This document shows positions 8,973 to 18,025 of a stretch of DNA of 64,000 nt, one piece after another; the stretch's first letter is position 1; every line of letters starts with the position of its first letter. The notes beneath the pieces are model-generated. The model was not told the DNA's origin. It did not search any database and was given only the letters and a program-made list of their open reading frames with translations. A program made the translations under genes and the position numbers. The stretch comes from Ewingella sp. CoE-038-23. GTDB taxonomy: Bacteria; Pseudomonadota; Gammaproteobacteria; Enterobacterales; Enterobacteriaceae. The stretch is from positions 868,001 through 932,000 of the forward strand of contig NZ_JAZHOH010000001.1 of assembly GCF_040419245.1 (NCBI RefSeq), read 5' to 3'.

Positions 8973-9920
8973 TCACTTCTTATCCAGCGACCAGGTGGCG
9001 CTAGAGACATTCACTTTGACCGGCAGCAGGCCGATTTCACTGAATTTGTCGGCCAGAGCTTGCTGCTCTTTGAACACCTCCGGGGTCATGCGCTCGGCGC
9101 CAAACGGCATGCGGGCCACGGCTTTCGCCCAGATAGCTTTATCCAAACCGGTGGAAGTCGACAAAATATCCGCCGCGCCGTCCGGGTTTTTGTTGGCCCA
9201 GTCGCTCAGCTGTTTCAGCTCATCCACCACTTTCTCGGCGGTTTGCGGGTAGGTGTCGGCAAACTTACGGCTGGCGAGATAGAAGGTGTAGTGCGGCACC
9301 AACCCTTCGGCGTTTTTCACCAAACGCGCTTTCTCATGCGTTTCCACTTCGGCCAGATACGGATCCCAAATCACCCATGCATCCACCGCGCCGCGCTGAA
9401 ATGCTGCGCGAGCATCGCTTGGCGGCAGGTAAACCGGGGTCACGTCTTTATATTTCAAACCGGCATTTTCCAGTGCGCTGACCAGCAGATAGTTGACGTC
9501 AGAACCCTTGTTCAGCGCCACGCGCTTGCCTTTCAAATCCGCCACGGTTTTGATCGGCGAATTCTCCGGCACCACGATAGCCTCGGTTTGCGGGTTGGCC
9601 GGTGAGTGCGCCAGATAGACTAAATCCGCTTTGGCGGCCTGAGCGAAGGTCGGCGGCGCGTCGCCCGTAGCGGCTAAGTCGATGCTGCCGACGTTCAGCC
9701 CTTCGAGCATCTGCGGGCCCGCCGGGAATTCCACCCAGCGCACGGTGATCCCCTGTTTGCTGAAGTCGCTGTCGAGGGTGCCGCGATACTTGAGTAAGGC
9801 GAAAATATTGGCTTTCTGATAGCCAATGTTGACGGTTTTCGGGGCATCTTCAGCCCATGCTGCATTGAAAGAGCCGAGCAGAATGGCGGCACTAAGGCCG
9901 CTGAGCAGTAATTTTTTCAT
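8973..9920 (-). CDS. ssuA: Aliphatic sulfonate-type periplasmic binding protein (SsuA-like)
   Basis: 315 residues with a clear signal peptide (cut after AAWA, about residue 23) and a mature domain of the SsuA/TauA class: VNIGYQKANIFALLKYRG near the start, WVEFPAGPQMLEGLNVGSIDLAATGDAPP, and a lobe with GKRVALNKGSDVNYLL. These bind organosulfonates for import through SsuBC. No ssuB or ssuC homologue is in the window, so either the permease lies elsewhere or the protein serves another transporter. It closely resembles the C-terminal half of the adjacent regulator (10028-11932), with shared blocks such as FPAGPQ, KGSxVxYLLV and VDAWxxWDP. Both likely recognise the same ligand class. Confidence 0.85.
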   Translation of the reverse strand: MKKLLLSGLSAAILLGSFNAAWAEDAPKTVNIGYQKANIFALLKYRGTLDSDFSKQGITVRWVEFPAGPQMLEGLNVGSIDLAATGDAPPTFAQAAKADLVYLAHSPANPQTEAIVVPENSPIKTVADLKGKRVALNKGSDVNYLLVSALENAGLKYKDVTPVYLPPSDARAAFQRGAVDAWVIWDPYLAEVETHEKARLVKNAEGLVPHYTFYLASRKFADTYPQTAEKVVDELKQLSDWANKNPDGAADILSTSTGLDKAIWAKAVARMPFGAERMTPEVFKEQQALADKFSEIGLLPVKVNVSSATWSLDKK

Positions 9921-10027
9921 GAGGTTTCTCTGGTAACCGGATTATGTCAGCGAACATAGCAAAGGCTGAAAAAAGTGCTTAATGAGAATAAAACCTAAGC
10001 TTTGCGAATTTTTTGCTTACCGCCGCG

Positions 10028-11932
10028 CTACTGGTTCCACACCGCGTCGCGCACTTTAATGGCGCGAGGCAGCAGCCCCAGCGCGTAGAAACGATCGGCG
10101 ATGGCCTGCTGGTCGCGAATGATCCCCAAGTCCATGCGCTGGGTCTGGTGGCTGCGCCGCGCCAGCGCGTGCAGCAGCGAGCTGGTTTCCAGCCCCAGCT
10201 CGTCGGAGAGCAGGGCGGCGGCCTCTTCGCGGTTGGCGTCGATATAGCGCCCGGTCTGCTCCAGCGAGCGCATCAGGGTGTGCAGCAGGTCCGCCGAGCG
10301 AGCCGCAAACTCGCGGTGTGCCAGATAAAACTGGTGATTGTTGACCCGCCCACTGCCGTTGGCGATCACCCGCAGCTTGCCGCCGTGCTCGGCGTCGCTC
10401 AGCAGCGGGTCCCACATCATCCACGCGTCCACGGCGTGATGGTCGCTCGGCGTCAGCGGATATTTCGGCGGCGCGTAGACCACCCGCACGTCGTCAAGCG
10501 TCAGCCCGGCCTCATCCAAAATCTGCACTAACAGATAGTGCACATTGGAGCCTTTATTCACCGCGATGCGCTTACCGCGTAAATCTTCAATAGAAACAAT
10601 CGGGCTGTCCTGCGCGACGAGCAGCGCCACGCTCTGCGGCGCGGCGGGTTCCCACGCCACGTAGGTCAGCATGCTGCCGTTGGCTTGGGCGAATACCGGC
10701 GGCACTTCGCCGGTGGTGCCGAAATCGATCTCGCGATTGTTCAGCGCGTGCAGCAGCTGCGGGCCAGCGGGGAACTCACTCCACAACACGCTGATATCGC
10801 GGTCGGCGAACTGCGCCTCCAGCGACTGGCGGGCTTTTAAAATGCCGAGATTGCCAAACTTCTGATAACCAATGCGCACTTCGCGCTCGTGCTGCGGGCG
10901 CTCGGTCACGCCGCGCGGGCCGAGGCCGGTGACGCTTCGCCGGGCCTTAATCAACCCGAGATGCCCGAGGTGGGTGCGCAGGGTATTGCGGCTGACGCCA
11001 AGCAGGGCGGCGGTTTGCAGCTGATTGCTGTTACTCAGCTCAAAGGCGTTGCGCACCAGCGCGTCAATCACGCGTTGGTACAGCGGGTTGTCGCTGTTCT
11101 GCTCCTGCTGGCGGGTAAGCTGCTGGCGCATAAACTCATCCAGCCCGTCTTGCCCCGTCGGCAAGTGGTCGCTGCCTACCGGCCCAAGCCTCAGCTGACG
11201 CGGGGTGATCAGCGGATCTTTACTCAGCAGGACGGCGTTGTGCAGGGTGTTTTCCAACTCGCGGACATTGCCGGGCCACGGGTATTCCATCAACTGGTCG
11301 AGGGTGTCGTCGGCCAGCCGCAGCTGTGGTCGCCCCAGACGGCGGGCGTAGAGGGTCAGAAAGTGCTCTGCCAGCAGCGGAATATCTTCTCGGCGCTGGC
11401 GCAGCGGCGGCAGGGTGACGGCCGCCACGTTGAGGCGGTAATAGAGATCTTCGCGAAAGCGCCGCTCGCGAATGGCGTGGGTTAAGTCGACGTGGGTGGC
11501 GGCAATCACCCGCACATTCACTTTGACCGGGCTGCGCGAGCCGACCCGCGTTACCTCGCGCTCCTGCAACACGCGCAGCAGTTTGACCTGCAGCGGCAGG
11601 CTCAGCTCGCCAATTTCATCCAGCAGCAGCGTGCCGCCCTCGGCCGCCTCGAACCAGCCCTGATGGCGCTCCGTCGCGCCGGTAAACGCCCCTTTCTCAT
11701 GCCCGAACAGTTCTGACTCCGCCAGACTTTCGGTCAATGCCCCGCAGTTAACCGCCAAAAAAGGCTCACTACGCCGCAGGCTGTGATGATGCAGATAGCG
11801 CGCCACCACCTCTTTCCCGGTCCCCGTTTCACCGACGATCAGCACCGTGGCGTCAGTGGGCGCAAGGCGGTCAAGCACGCTTTGAAAGGCTATCGATGCG
11901 GGATCGACAAGGGTTGGGCCGTGGCTTTGCAT
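10028..11932 (-). CDS. Sigma-54 activator fused to an SsuA-like sulfonate-binding domain
   Basis: 634 residues from an ATG at 11932 with GGAG eight bases before it; a longer reading to 11980 has no such site. Domains: AAA+ sigma-54 activator (about 8-240) with Walker A GETGTGKE at 34-41, the sigma-54 contact loop GAFTGA at 81-86 and Walker B LLLDE; a Fis-type helix-turn-helix at about 304-327; then a complete SsuA-like periplasmic-binding-protein domain (about 350-634) with no signal peptide. There is no N-terminal receiver or GAF domain; the usual input module is replaced by a C-terminal binding-protein fold. I infer that cytoplasmic sulfonate, or its absence, gates the ATPase. It lies divergent from ssuD, behind which a sigma-54 promoter and paired dyads are visible. 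Confidence 0.9.
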   Translation of the reverse strand: MQSHGPTLVDPASIAFQSVLDRLAPTDATVLIVGETGTGKEVVARYLHHHSLRRSEPFLAVNCGALTESLAESELFGHEKGAFTGATERHQGWFEAAEGGTLLLDEIGELSLPLQVKLLRVLQEREVTRVGSRSPVKVNVRVIAATHVDLTHAIRERRFREDLYYRLNVAAVTLPPLRQRREDIPLLAEHFLTLYARRLGRPQLRLADDTLDQLMEYPWPGNVRELENTLHNAVLLSKDPLITPRQLRLGPVGSDHLPTGQDGLDEFMRQQLTRQQEQNSDNPLYQRVIDALVRNAFELSNSNQLQTAALLGVSRNTLRTHLGHLGLIKARRSVTGLGPRGVTERPQHEREVRIGYQKFGNLGILKARQSLEAQFADRDISVLWSEFPAGPQLLHALNNREIDFGTTGEVPPVFAQANGSMLTYVAWEPAAPQSVALLVAQDSPIVSIEDLRGKRIAVNKGSNVHYLLVQILDEAGLTLDDVRVVYAPPKYPLTPSDHHAVDAWMMWDPLLSDAEHGGKLRVIANGSGRVNNHQFYLAHREFAARSADLLHTLMRSLEQTGRYIDANREEAAALLSDELGLETSSLLHALARRSHQTQRMDLGIIRDQQAIADRFYALGLLPRAIKVRDAVWNQ

Positions 11933-12010
11933 CTGAATCACTCCTGCGGGGTAGGGGAAGAAAACCATACCGCTGTCCAAGGGCGTCGGCGAGGGGGTAA
12001 AACCGCCAGT

Positions 12011-12058
12011 TGTTGCAAATGCACCAGTTTGCGTTCAACGCCTGCTGCATTTGCAGCA
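12011..12058. promoter_or_regulatory. Two 16-bp dyads, probable enhancer sites of the sigma-54 activator
   Basis: TGCTGCATTTGCAGCA at 12043-12058 is a perfect inverted repeat. TGTTGCAAATGCACCA at 12011-12026 has the same length and half-site spacing with a few changes. The repeats start 32 bases apart, about three helical turns, so they would sit on one face of the helix. They lie 64-111 bases before the -24 element of the sigma-54 promoter and 79-126 bases from the start of the divergent activator gene. Position and symmetry fit a dimeric Fis-type activator; the assignment to the neighbouring gene is inference. Confidence 0.7.
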
Positions 12059-12121
12059 AAGCTTCAAATAGTGAAAATATTTAACTTACTGATAATAAAT
12101 AGGAAATTAAATTGTCACGAT

Positions 12122-12138
12122 TGGCACACTTCCTGCTC
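12122..12138 (+). promoter_or_regulatory. Sigma-54 (-24/-12) promoter before ssuD
   Basis: TGGCACACTTCCTGCT has GG (12123-12124) and GC (12135-12136) exactly 12 bases apart, the invariant spacing of sigma-54 promoters. Transcription would start near 12148, about 59 bases before the ssuD ATG. A sigma-54 activator is encoded divergently next to it. Confidence 0.75.
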
Positions 12139-12206
12139 ATGGGGTTATAACCAAACAGTAACTTTCTATCAAATAAATTTAGATATCGTTATATAGGAAA
12201 GAGATA

Positions 12207-13379
12207 ATGAGCGACGCAACGCAGGACAACATCAACGTATTCTGGTTTTTGCCCACTCACGGTGACGGCCGCTACCTTGGCACCACCGAAGGCGGGCGCG
12301 CAGTCGACTTGCCGTATTTACAGCAGGTTGCCATTGCTGCCGACAATCTGGGCTACTACGGCGTGTTGATCCCAACCGGCAAAAGCTGCGAAGACTCATG
12401 GCTGGTGGCCTCGGCGCTGGCCCCTATCACCAAGCGTTTACGCTATCTGGTGGCGGTTCGCCCCGGCCTCCAGCCGCCAAGCCTCGCCGCGCGCATGGCC
12501 GCCACGCTGGATCGCCTCTCCGAAGGCCGTCTGCTGATTAACGTCGTCACCGGCGGCGACCCGGTAGAAAACAAAGGCGACGGCATTTTCCTCAGCCACG
12601 CCGAGCGTTATCAGGTCACTCGCGAATTTCTTGACGTCTATTCCCGCCTGCTGAAAGGCGAAAAAGTTGATTTCAACGGCGAGCATATTCGCGTCGAAGG
12701 GGCCGAAGTGCTGTTCCCGCCGGTGCAGGAAAATGGCCCGCCGCTCTACTTTGGTGGCTCTTCCGAAGAGGCTATCGACGTGGCGGCCAACCAGATTGAC
12801 ACTTACCTGACGTGGGGCGAGCCGGTGGAGCAGGTGGCGGAAAAACTGGCCGTGGTGCGCCAGCGCGCTGAAGCGCAGGGCCGCAAACTGACCTTCGGCA
12901 TTCGCCTGCACGTGATTGTGCGTGAAACCGAAGAAGAGGCGTGGGCCGCGGCTGACCGCCTGATCTCCCATCTTGATGACGACACCATTGCCGCCGCGCA
13001 GAAGATTTTCGCCCGTATGGACTCCACCGGGCAGGCTCGCATGAGCGCGCTGCACGGCGGTTCGCGTGAGGGCTTAGTGATTGGCCCGAACCTGTGGGCC
13101 GGCGTTGGCTTGGTGCGCGGCGGCGCAGGCACCGCGCTGGTCGGCAACCCGCAACAGGTGGCCGAGCGTATCCGCGAATATCAGGCGCTGGGCATCGAAA
13201 ACTTCATCCTTTCAGGCTATCCGCATCTGGAAGAAGCCCACCAGTTCGCCGATTTAGTCATGCCTTTACTGCCGCTGGCCTCCAACGCGGAGAAGCGCCA
13301 GCGCACGGTAAACACTGGCCCGTTTGGCGAAACCATCGGCGGCGACCGTCGCCCGGTTAAGCATTCCAGCGCCAGTTAA
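12207..13379 (+). CDS. ssuD: FMNH2-dependent alkanesulfonate monooxygenase
   Basis: 390 residues of the bacterial luciferase-like TIM-barrel family, collinear with E. coli SsuD ([17 protein letters not shown] start, [14 protein letters not shown] with the conserved Cys at residue 61, NVVTGGDP motif, YFGGSSEEA). The enzyme cleaves alkanesulfonates to aldehyde and sulfite with O2 and reduced FMN, giving sulfur during sulfate limitation. It leads a seven-gene run with the sigma-54 promoter 70 bases upstream; GGAAAGAGAT precedes the ATG. In E. coli the reductase SsuE supplies FMNH2 from the same operon, but no ssuE is found here. Confidence 0.95.
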   Translation: MSDATQDNINVFWFLPTHGDGRYLGTTEGGRAVDLPYLQQVAIAADNLGYYGVLIPTGKSCEDSWLVASALAPITKRLRYLVAVRPGLQPPSLAARMAATLDRLSEGRLLINVVTGGDPVENKGDGIFLSHAERYQVTREFLDVYSRLLKGEKVDFNGEHIRVEGAEVLFPPVQENGPPLYFGGSSEEAIDVAANQIDTYLTWGEPVEQVAEKLAVVRQRAEAQGRKLTFGIRLHVIVRETEEEAWAAADRLISHLDDDTIAAAQKIFARMDSTGQARMSALHGGSREGLVIGPNLWAGVGLVRGGAGTALVGNPQQVAERIREYQALGIENFILSGYPHLEEAHQFADLVMPLLPLASNAEKRQRTVNTGPFGETIGGDRRPVKHSSAS

Positions 13380-13392
13380 GAGGAGCAAGATC

Positions 13393-14811
13393 ATGGCTGA
13401 ACGTCACATTGTGATTGTGGGCGGCGGGTTTACCGGCACCGCGTTAGCCATTCATCTGGCCCGCAAGGGCGCGGCCGGTTTGCAGGTGACGGTGATTGAG
13501 CCGCGCCCCGCGCTGGCTCGCGGCGTGGCCTATGGCACCCAAGACCCGGCGCATCGCATCAACGTTCCCGCCTCGCGAATGCAGCTTTCTGCCGCCGAAG
13601 AGGGCGAGTTTGACCGCTGGTATCGCGCCTCGCAGGCCTTTCCGACTGACCCCGACGCCCAGTGGCAGGATGGCAAAGTCTATCCGCAGCGCGGCCAGTT
13701 CGGGGCTTATATCGCCGAGCAGTTCGCCAAAGCCGCCGAGCATTCGGCTGTGAAGCTCAGCCACGTGCGCGACTATGCGGTGGCCCTGCGCCACGGCGGC
13801 GTGGTGACGGCGTCGGGGGAGGTTTATCAGGCTGATGAGGTGGTGCTGGCTATCAGCCATCCGCCACCGGCAGTGCCTAAGGCGATTGCCCGCGCACTGG
13901 GCGAACACCCGGCGCTGATTGCCAACCCGTGGCGCGCCGACGCGCTGGCGGCGGTGAAACCGCAGGACAGCGTGGCGATCATCGGCACCGGTTTGACCAT
14001 GTCTGACGTGGTGGCCTCGCTTTACCGGCAGGGGCATCGCGGCAAGGTGCTGGCGTTCTCCCGCCGTGGGCAGCTGCCTCGGCCCAATCTGAGTGGCGAT
14101 TTCCCGCTATGGACGCTGGACTATCAGCGCCCGCAGGCCGACACCGCCCGCGGCTGGCTGCACCGCGTTCGTCAGGAAGTGGCGCAGGCGGCGGCCTCCA
14201 ACCTGCCGTGGCAACTGGTGTTGGACGATATTCGCGGCAACGGCCAGCACATCTGGCAGCGGCTGTCGCTGAAAGAGCAAAAACGTTTTCTGCGCCACCT
14301 GCGCCCGTGGTGGGACGTGCATCGCTATCGCATCGCGCCGCAGGTCAGCGCGGTGCTGGCCCAATCGCAGGCCGACGGGCGCTTACAGGTCTTGGCGGCA
14401 AGGCTGCAACAGGTCAGCGCCGAAGGGGAGCAGGTGCGGCTGACCCTGCAACCGCGCGGCGCGGCGGCGCAAAGCCTGCTGGTCGATAAAATCATCGTCA
14501 CCACCGGCCCGGCCCACGGCGCGCTGCTGGAAAGCGACGCGCTGCTGCAACAGCTGGCGGCCGACGGCCTGATTCAGCCTGACCCGCTGGCGCTGGGCAT
14601 TCTGGTCAACCGGCGCTCGCAAACGGTGAATCTGCATGGCGAGGCCAATCCGCATCTGCACGTGGTCGGCCCGGCGGCGCGCGGTCGCTTTGGCGAACTG
14701 ATGGGGCTGCCGCAGGTGGCCGAACACGCCGAGTCGCTGGCGCACCAACTGCTTGAACCGCAATCACTTTCCGCCGACGGGCGATGTCCGGCTTCGCTTA
14801 AAACCTGCTGA
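13393..14811 (+). CDS. FAD/NAD(P)-binding oxidoreductase-like protein
   Basis: 472 residues from the ATG at 13393, preceded by AGGAG at 13381; an in-frame extension into the end of ssuD exists but lacks such a site. Dinucleotide-binding fold GGGFTG at 10-15, then a typical FAD_NAD_binding_9 segment (VIEPRPALARGVAYGT, HRINVPASRM), and a second nucleotide motif IIGTGLTMSD near residue 200. The family occurs beside organosulfur monooxygenases in several bacteria. Its reaction is unknown. In an operon without a recognised flavin reductase it is a candidate to deliver electrons, but that is inference. The end is followed by an 87-base gap without a terminator. Confidence 0.8.
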   Translation: MAERHIVIVGGGFTGTALAIHLARKGAAGLQVTVIEPRPALARGVAYGTQDPAHRINVPASRMQLSAAEEGEFDRWYRASQAFPTDPDAQWQDGKVYPQRGQFGAYIAEQFAKAAEHSAVKLSHVRDYAVALRHGGVVTASGEVYQADEVVLAISHPPPAVPKAIARALGEHPALIANPWRADALAAVKPQDSVAIIGTGLTMSDVVASLYRQGHRGKVLAFSRRGQLPRPNLSGDFPLWTLDYQRPQADTARGWLHRVRQEVAQAAASNLPWQLVLDDIRGNGQHIWQRLSLKEQKRFLRHLRPWWDVHRYRIAPQVSAVLAQSQADGRLQVLAARLQQVSAEGEQVRLTLQPRGAAAQSLLVDKIIVTTGPAHGALLESDALLQQLAADGLIQPDPLALGILVNRRSQTVNLHGEANPHLHVVGPAARGRFGELMGLPQVAEHAESLAHQLLEPQSLSADGRCPASLKTC

Positions 14812-14898
14812 TTTATCGAATTTTCGAACTATCCCTTTAAACATATAAATGAGGACGCGGGCGGCTCGGCCGGACCACGTCTCCAATGGAGTAACGCT

Positions 14899-16308
14899 AT
14901 GTCATCGCAACGTGAAATTCGCCTTAACGCATTTGATATGAACTGTGTCGGCCACCAGTCGCCGGGGCTTTGGGCCCATCCGCGCGACCGTTCATGGCAA
15001 TACAAGGATCTGGAATATTGGACAGATCTGGCGCGTTTGCTGGAGCGCGGCAAGTTCGACGGCCTGTTTATCGCCGACGTGCTCGGGGTGTATGACGTCT
15101 ACAACGGCAGCAATGACGCGGCGATTCGCCATGCGACACAGGTACCGGTCAATGACCCGCTGGCCTTGGTGACGCCGATGGCGCTGGTGACTGAGCACCT
15201 CGGTTTTGGCCTGACCGCCTCGCTATCGTTTGAGCACCCGTATCCTTTTGCACGCCGCCTTTCGACGCTGGATCACCTGACCAAAGGCCGCGTGGGCTGG
15301 AATATCGTCACTTCTTATCTGGAGAGCGGCGCGCGCAACATTGGCTACAAGGCGCAAACCGATCACGACGCGCGTTATGACTACGCCGACGAATACCTAC
15401 AGGTGGTGTACAAACTGCTGGAAGGCAGCTGGGAAGAGGGCGCGATTCTGCGCGACCGCGAGCGCCGTATTTTCAGCGACCCGAGCAAAATCCACCCAAT
15501 TAACCACGAAGGCACCTTCTTCCAGGTGCCCGGCATTCACCTGTGCGAACCTTCGCCGCAGCGCACGCCGGTGCTGTATCAGGCCGGGGCGTCGAGCCGG
15601 GGTAAGGACTTTGCCGCTGGTCACGCCGAGTGCGTATTTGTCGCTGCGCCGTCCAAAGTGCTGCTGAAAAAGCTGGTGGCAGATATCCGCCAGCGCGCCG
15701 CCGCGCTGGGCCGCGACCCTTACAGCATCAAGATCTTCAACCTGCAAACGGTGATCGTCGGCGAAACCGACAAAGCCGCGCAGGCCAAATGGAATGAGTA
15801 CAAAAGCTGGGTGAGCTATGAAGGCGCGCTGACGCTGATCTCCGGCTGGACCGGCATCGACTTCAGCCAGTACCAGCCGGATCAGGTGCTCAAGCACATC
15901 CACACCAACGCCATTCAATCGGCGGTGGAAACCTTCTCCACCGCCGATCCCGATCGCCAGTGGACGGTGCAGGCACTGGCCGACTGGGTTGGCATTGGCG
16001 GCTTCGGCCCGCTACTGGTCGGCAGCCCGGAAACCGTGGCCGATGAGCTGCAAAGCTGGGTGGAAGAGACCGACGTCGATGGCTTCAATCTGGCCTACGC
16101 CGTGACTCACGAAAGCTTTACTGACGTGGTTGAACTGCTGATCCCCGAGCTGCAAAAGCGCGGCGTCTACAAGAAGGATTACCAGCCAGGCACCCTGCGC
16201 GAAAAACTGTTCGGCGCAGGCCCGCGCCTGGCGGCTCCGCATCCGGGCGCCAGCTACCGTCGCACCTCTAACAGCGAAATCCCGGTCGGGGGCGAGGTGG
16301 CGTCATGA
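14899..16308 (+). CDS. NtaA/SnaA/DszA-family FMNH2-dependent monooxygenase (first copy)
   Basis: 469 residues of the luciferase-like class that includes nitrilotriacetate (NtaA), dibenzothiophene sulfone (DszA) and dimethyl sulfone (SfnG-related) monooxygenases. Diagnostic stretches: GHQSPGLWAHP, FDGLFIADVLGVYDVY, GRVGWNIVTSYLESGARNIG, RTPVLYQAGASSRGKDFAA and the C-terminal VDGFNLAYAVTHESF. The N-terminal catalytic barrel seems complete. The ATG follows GGAGTAACGCT. Its stop overlaps the MetN-like gene by 4 bases, tying oxidation to import. Substrate is most likely an organosulfur or sulfone compound, given the operon; the sequence alone does not fix it. Confidence 0.85.
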   Translation: MSSQREIRLNAFDMNCVGHQSPGLWAHPRDRSWQYKDLEYWTDLARLLERGKFDGLFIADVLGVYDVYNGSNDAAIRHATQVPVNDPLALVTPMALVTEHLGFGLTASLSFEHPYPFARRLSTLDHLTKGRVGWNIVTSYLESGARNIGYKAQTDHDARYDYADEYLQVVYKLLEGSWEEGAILRDRERRIFSDPSKIHPINHEGTFFQVPGIHLCEPSPQRTPVLYQAGASSRGKDFAAGHAECVFVAAPSKVLLKKLVADIRQRAAALGRDPYSIKIFNLQTVIVGETDKAAQAKWNEYKSWVSYEGALTLISGWTGIDFSQYQPDQVLKHIHTNAIQSAVETFSTADPDRQWTVQALADWVGIGGFGPLLVGSPETVADELQSWVEETDVDGFNLAYAVTHESFTDVVELLIPELQKRGVYKKDYQPGTLREKLFGAGPRLAAPHPGASYRRTSNSEIPVGGEVAS

Positions 16309-17321
16309 TTGAAATCGACAATCTGCATAAACAGTACGGCGCGCCGGGCGGCAAGGTGGTTGAGGTGCTGAAAGGCATTTCGCTCACCGTGCCCGACGCC
16401 TCAATCACGGCCGTGGTTGGCCCGAGCGGCGCGGGAAAGTCCACGCTGGCGAAGTGCATCAGCCTGCTGGAAAAGCCGACCTCCGGCAGCATTCGCGTCA
16501 ATGGCGAAGATCTGTCGCGGCTGTCAGGGGAAACCCTGCGCCGCGAGCGTCGCGCCATCGGCACGGTGTTTCAGTCGTCGGCGCTGCTGCAACGCAAAAC
16601 CGCGTGGGAAAACATCGCGCTGCCGCTGGAGTGGCTGGGCGTGGTGCCGGGCGACATCAAGCGCCACGTCGGCCAACTGCTGGACAGCGTCGGCCTGAGC
16701 GAAAAGGCGCACTACTACCCGTCGCAGCTCTCCGGCGGCCAGCGCCAGCGCGTCGGCATTGCCCGCGCCTTGGCGCTGAAACCCTCGGTGCTGCTGGCGG
16801 ATGAGGCCACTTCGGGGCTGGATCCTGACGCCACTACCTCGATTCTGACCCTGCTCAAGCAACTGCGCGATCAGTTTGGTTTGTCGATCATTTTAATCAC
16901 TCACGAGATGGACGTGGTGCGCCGCGCCGCCGACGCCGTGGCGGAAATTCGCGACGGCCAGCTGCTTCAACAAGGTTCACTGCGTGAACTGCTGGCGACG
17001 CCGGGTTCACGTATCGGCCAGCAGCTGTTTCCGTTGCAGCCGCTGGCGGCCAATGGCGACCTGCAATTGCAGCTGACCTACGGCGACCGGGCGATTGCCA
17101 CCGACTGGATCAGTCAGGTCAGCCAGCAGCATCAGATTCAGGTGGACGTGCTGGCGGCGCACGTCGAGCAAGTGGGGGAGAGACTGGCGGGAAGAATGCG
17201 GGTTGGCGTGCGCTTCAACCAGCGTCCGGTTGGCTTGCAGGTGCTGATTCAGCAGCTTTACCAGCTGGGAATTAATGCCGAACTGATTGAAAGCCAAAGC
17301 GAATTCAAGGAGGCGGTATGA
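16305..17321 (+). CDS. MetN-like ABC importer ATPase with C-terminal NIL domain
   Basis: 338 residues. Walker A GPSGAGKST at 39-47, signature LSGGQRQRVGIARAL, Walker B VLLADEATSGLDPD and switch ITHEMD make a complete ATPase. The last 95 residues match the NIL domain, which in MetN binds methionine and shuts the importer off when the cell is replete. It forms, with the two following genes, a MetNIQ-type importer. Starts ATGA-coupled to the monooxygenase upstream and to the permease downstream. Embedding in a sulfonate operon suggests a substrate such as a methionine derivative or other organosulfur compound; plain methionine import by the housekeeping MetNIQ is the default function. Confidence 0.85.
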   Translation: MIEIDNLHKQYGAPGGKVVEVLKGISLTVPDASITAVVGPSGAGKSTLAKCISLLEKPTSGSIRVNGEDLSRLSGETLRRERRAIGTVFQSSALLQRKTAWENIALPLEWLGVVPGDIKRHVGQLLDSVGLSEKAHYYPSQLSGGQRQRVGIARALALKPSVLLADEATSGLDPDATTSILTLLKQLRDQFGLSIILITHEMDVVRRAADAVAEIRDGQLLQQGSLRELLATPGSRIGQQLFPLQPLAANGDLQLQLTYGDRAIATDWISQVSQQHQIQVDVLAAHVEQVGERLAGRMRVGVRFNQRPVGLQVLIQQLYQLGINAELIESQSEFKEAV

Positions 17322-18025
17322 AGCCCGCGGTGGATGTAATGAGTCAGGACACGCCGTGGAGCCAGCTGCATACGCTGATGCTTCCGGCCTATTTGGAAAC
17401 CTGGCTGATGGTCGGCATCGTGATGCTGTTTGTGGTCACCCTCGGCGGGCTGTTAGGTATTGTGCTGTTTAACACTTCGCGTCGCGGGCTGTTTCCGCGT
17501 CCGGGGATCAACCGCACCCTGAGCTGGATAGTCAATATGGGGCGATCGCTGCCGTTTCTGGTGCTGATGGCGGCGATCATTCCGTTCACCTTCTGGCTGA
17601 CCGGCACCACCATCGGCATCCCGGCGGCGGTGATCCCCATGGTCGTGGCCGGGACGCCGTTTTTCGCCCGCCTGCTGGAAAACTCCCTGCGCGAACTGCC
17701 GTCTGAAGTCACGGCGGTCGGGCTGGTGTCCGGCGGCTCAACCTGGCAGATCATCGTCCACGCCCAGTTGAGTGAAGCCTTGCCCGCCATCGTGGCGGCC
17801 ATCGTGCTCAATGTGATTTCAATGATCGAGTATTCGGCCATCGCCGGCACCATCGGCGCGGGCGGTATTGGCTATCTGGCGGTGGTGTACGGCTATCAGC
17901 GTTTCGACAACCACATCATGATCGCCACCATCGTGGTGCTGATCGCTACCATTCAACTGGTTCAATTTATTGGTGATCGTTTGGTCACCGCGTTGCAACA
18001 CTCCAAGGGATCATACGCATCATGA
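17318..18025 (+). CDS. MetI-like ABC importer permease
   Basis: 235 residues with five or six membrane helices and the EAA-type loop (SLRELPSEVTAVGLVSGGSTWQIIVHAQLSEALP) that contacts the ATPase. It resembles MetI. GGAGG is immediately upstream of the first ATG, and 4-base overlaps join it on both sides. A second in-frame ATG at 17339 exists but is less well placed. Part of the MetNIQ-like importer of this operon. Confidence 0.85.
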   Translation: MKPAVDVMSQDTPWSQLHTLMLPAYLETWLMVGIVMLFVVTLGGLLGIVLFNTSRRGLFPRPGINRTLSWIVNMGRSLPFLVLMAAIIPFTFWLTGTTIGIPAAVIPMVVAGTPFFARLLENSLRELPSEVTAVGLVSGGSTWQIIVHAQLSEALPAIVAAIVLNVISMIEYSAIAGTIGAGGIGYLAVVYGYQRFDNHIMIATIVVLIATIQLVQFIGDRLVTALQHSKGSYAS

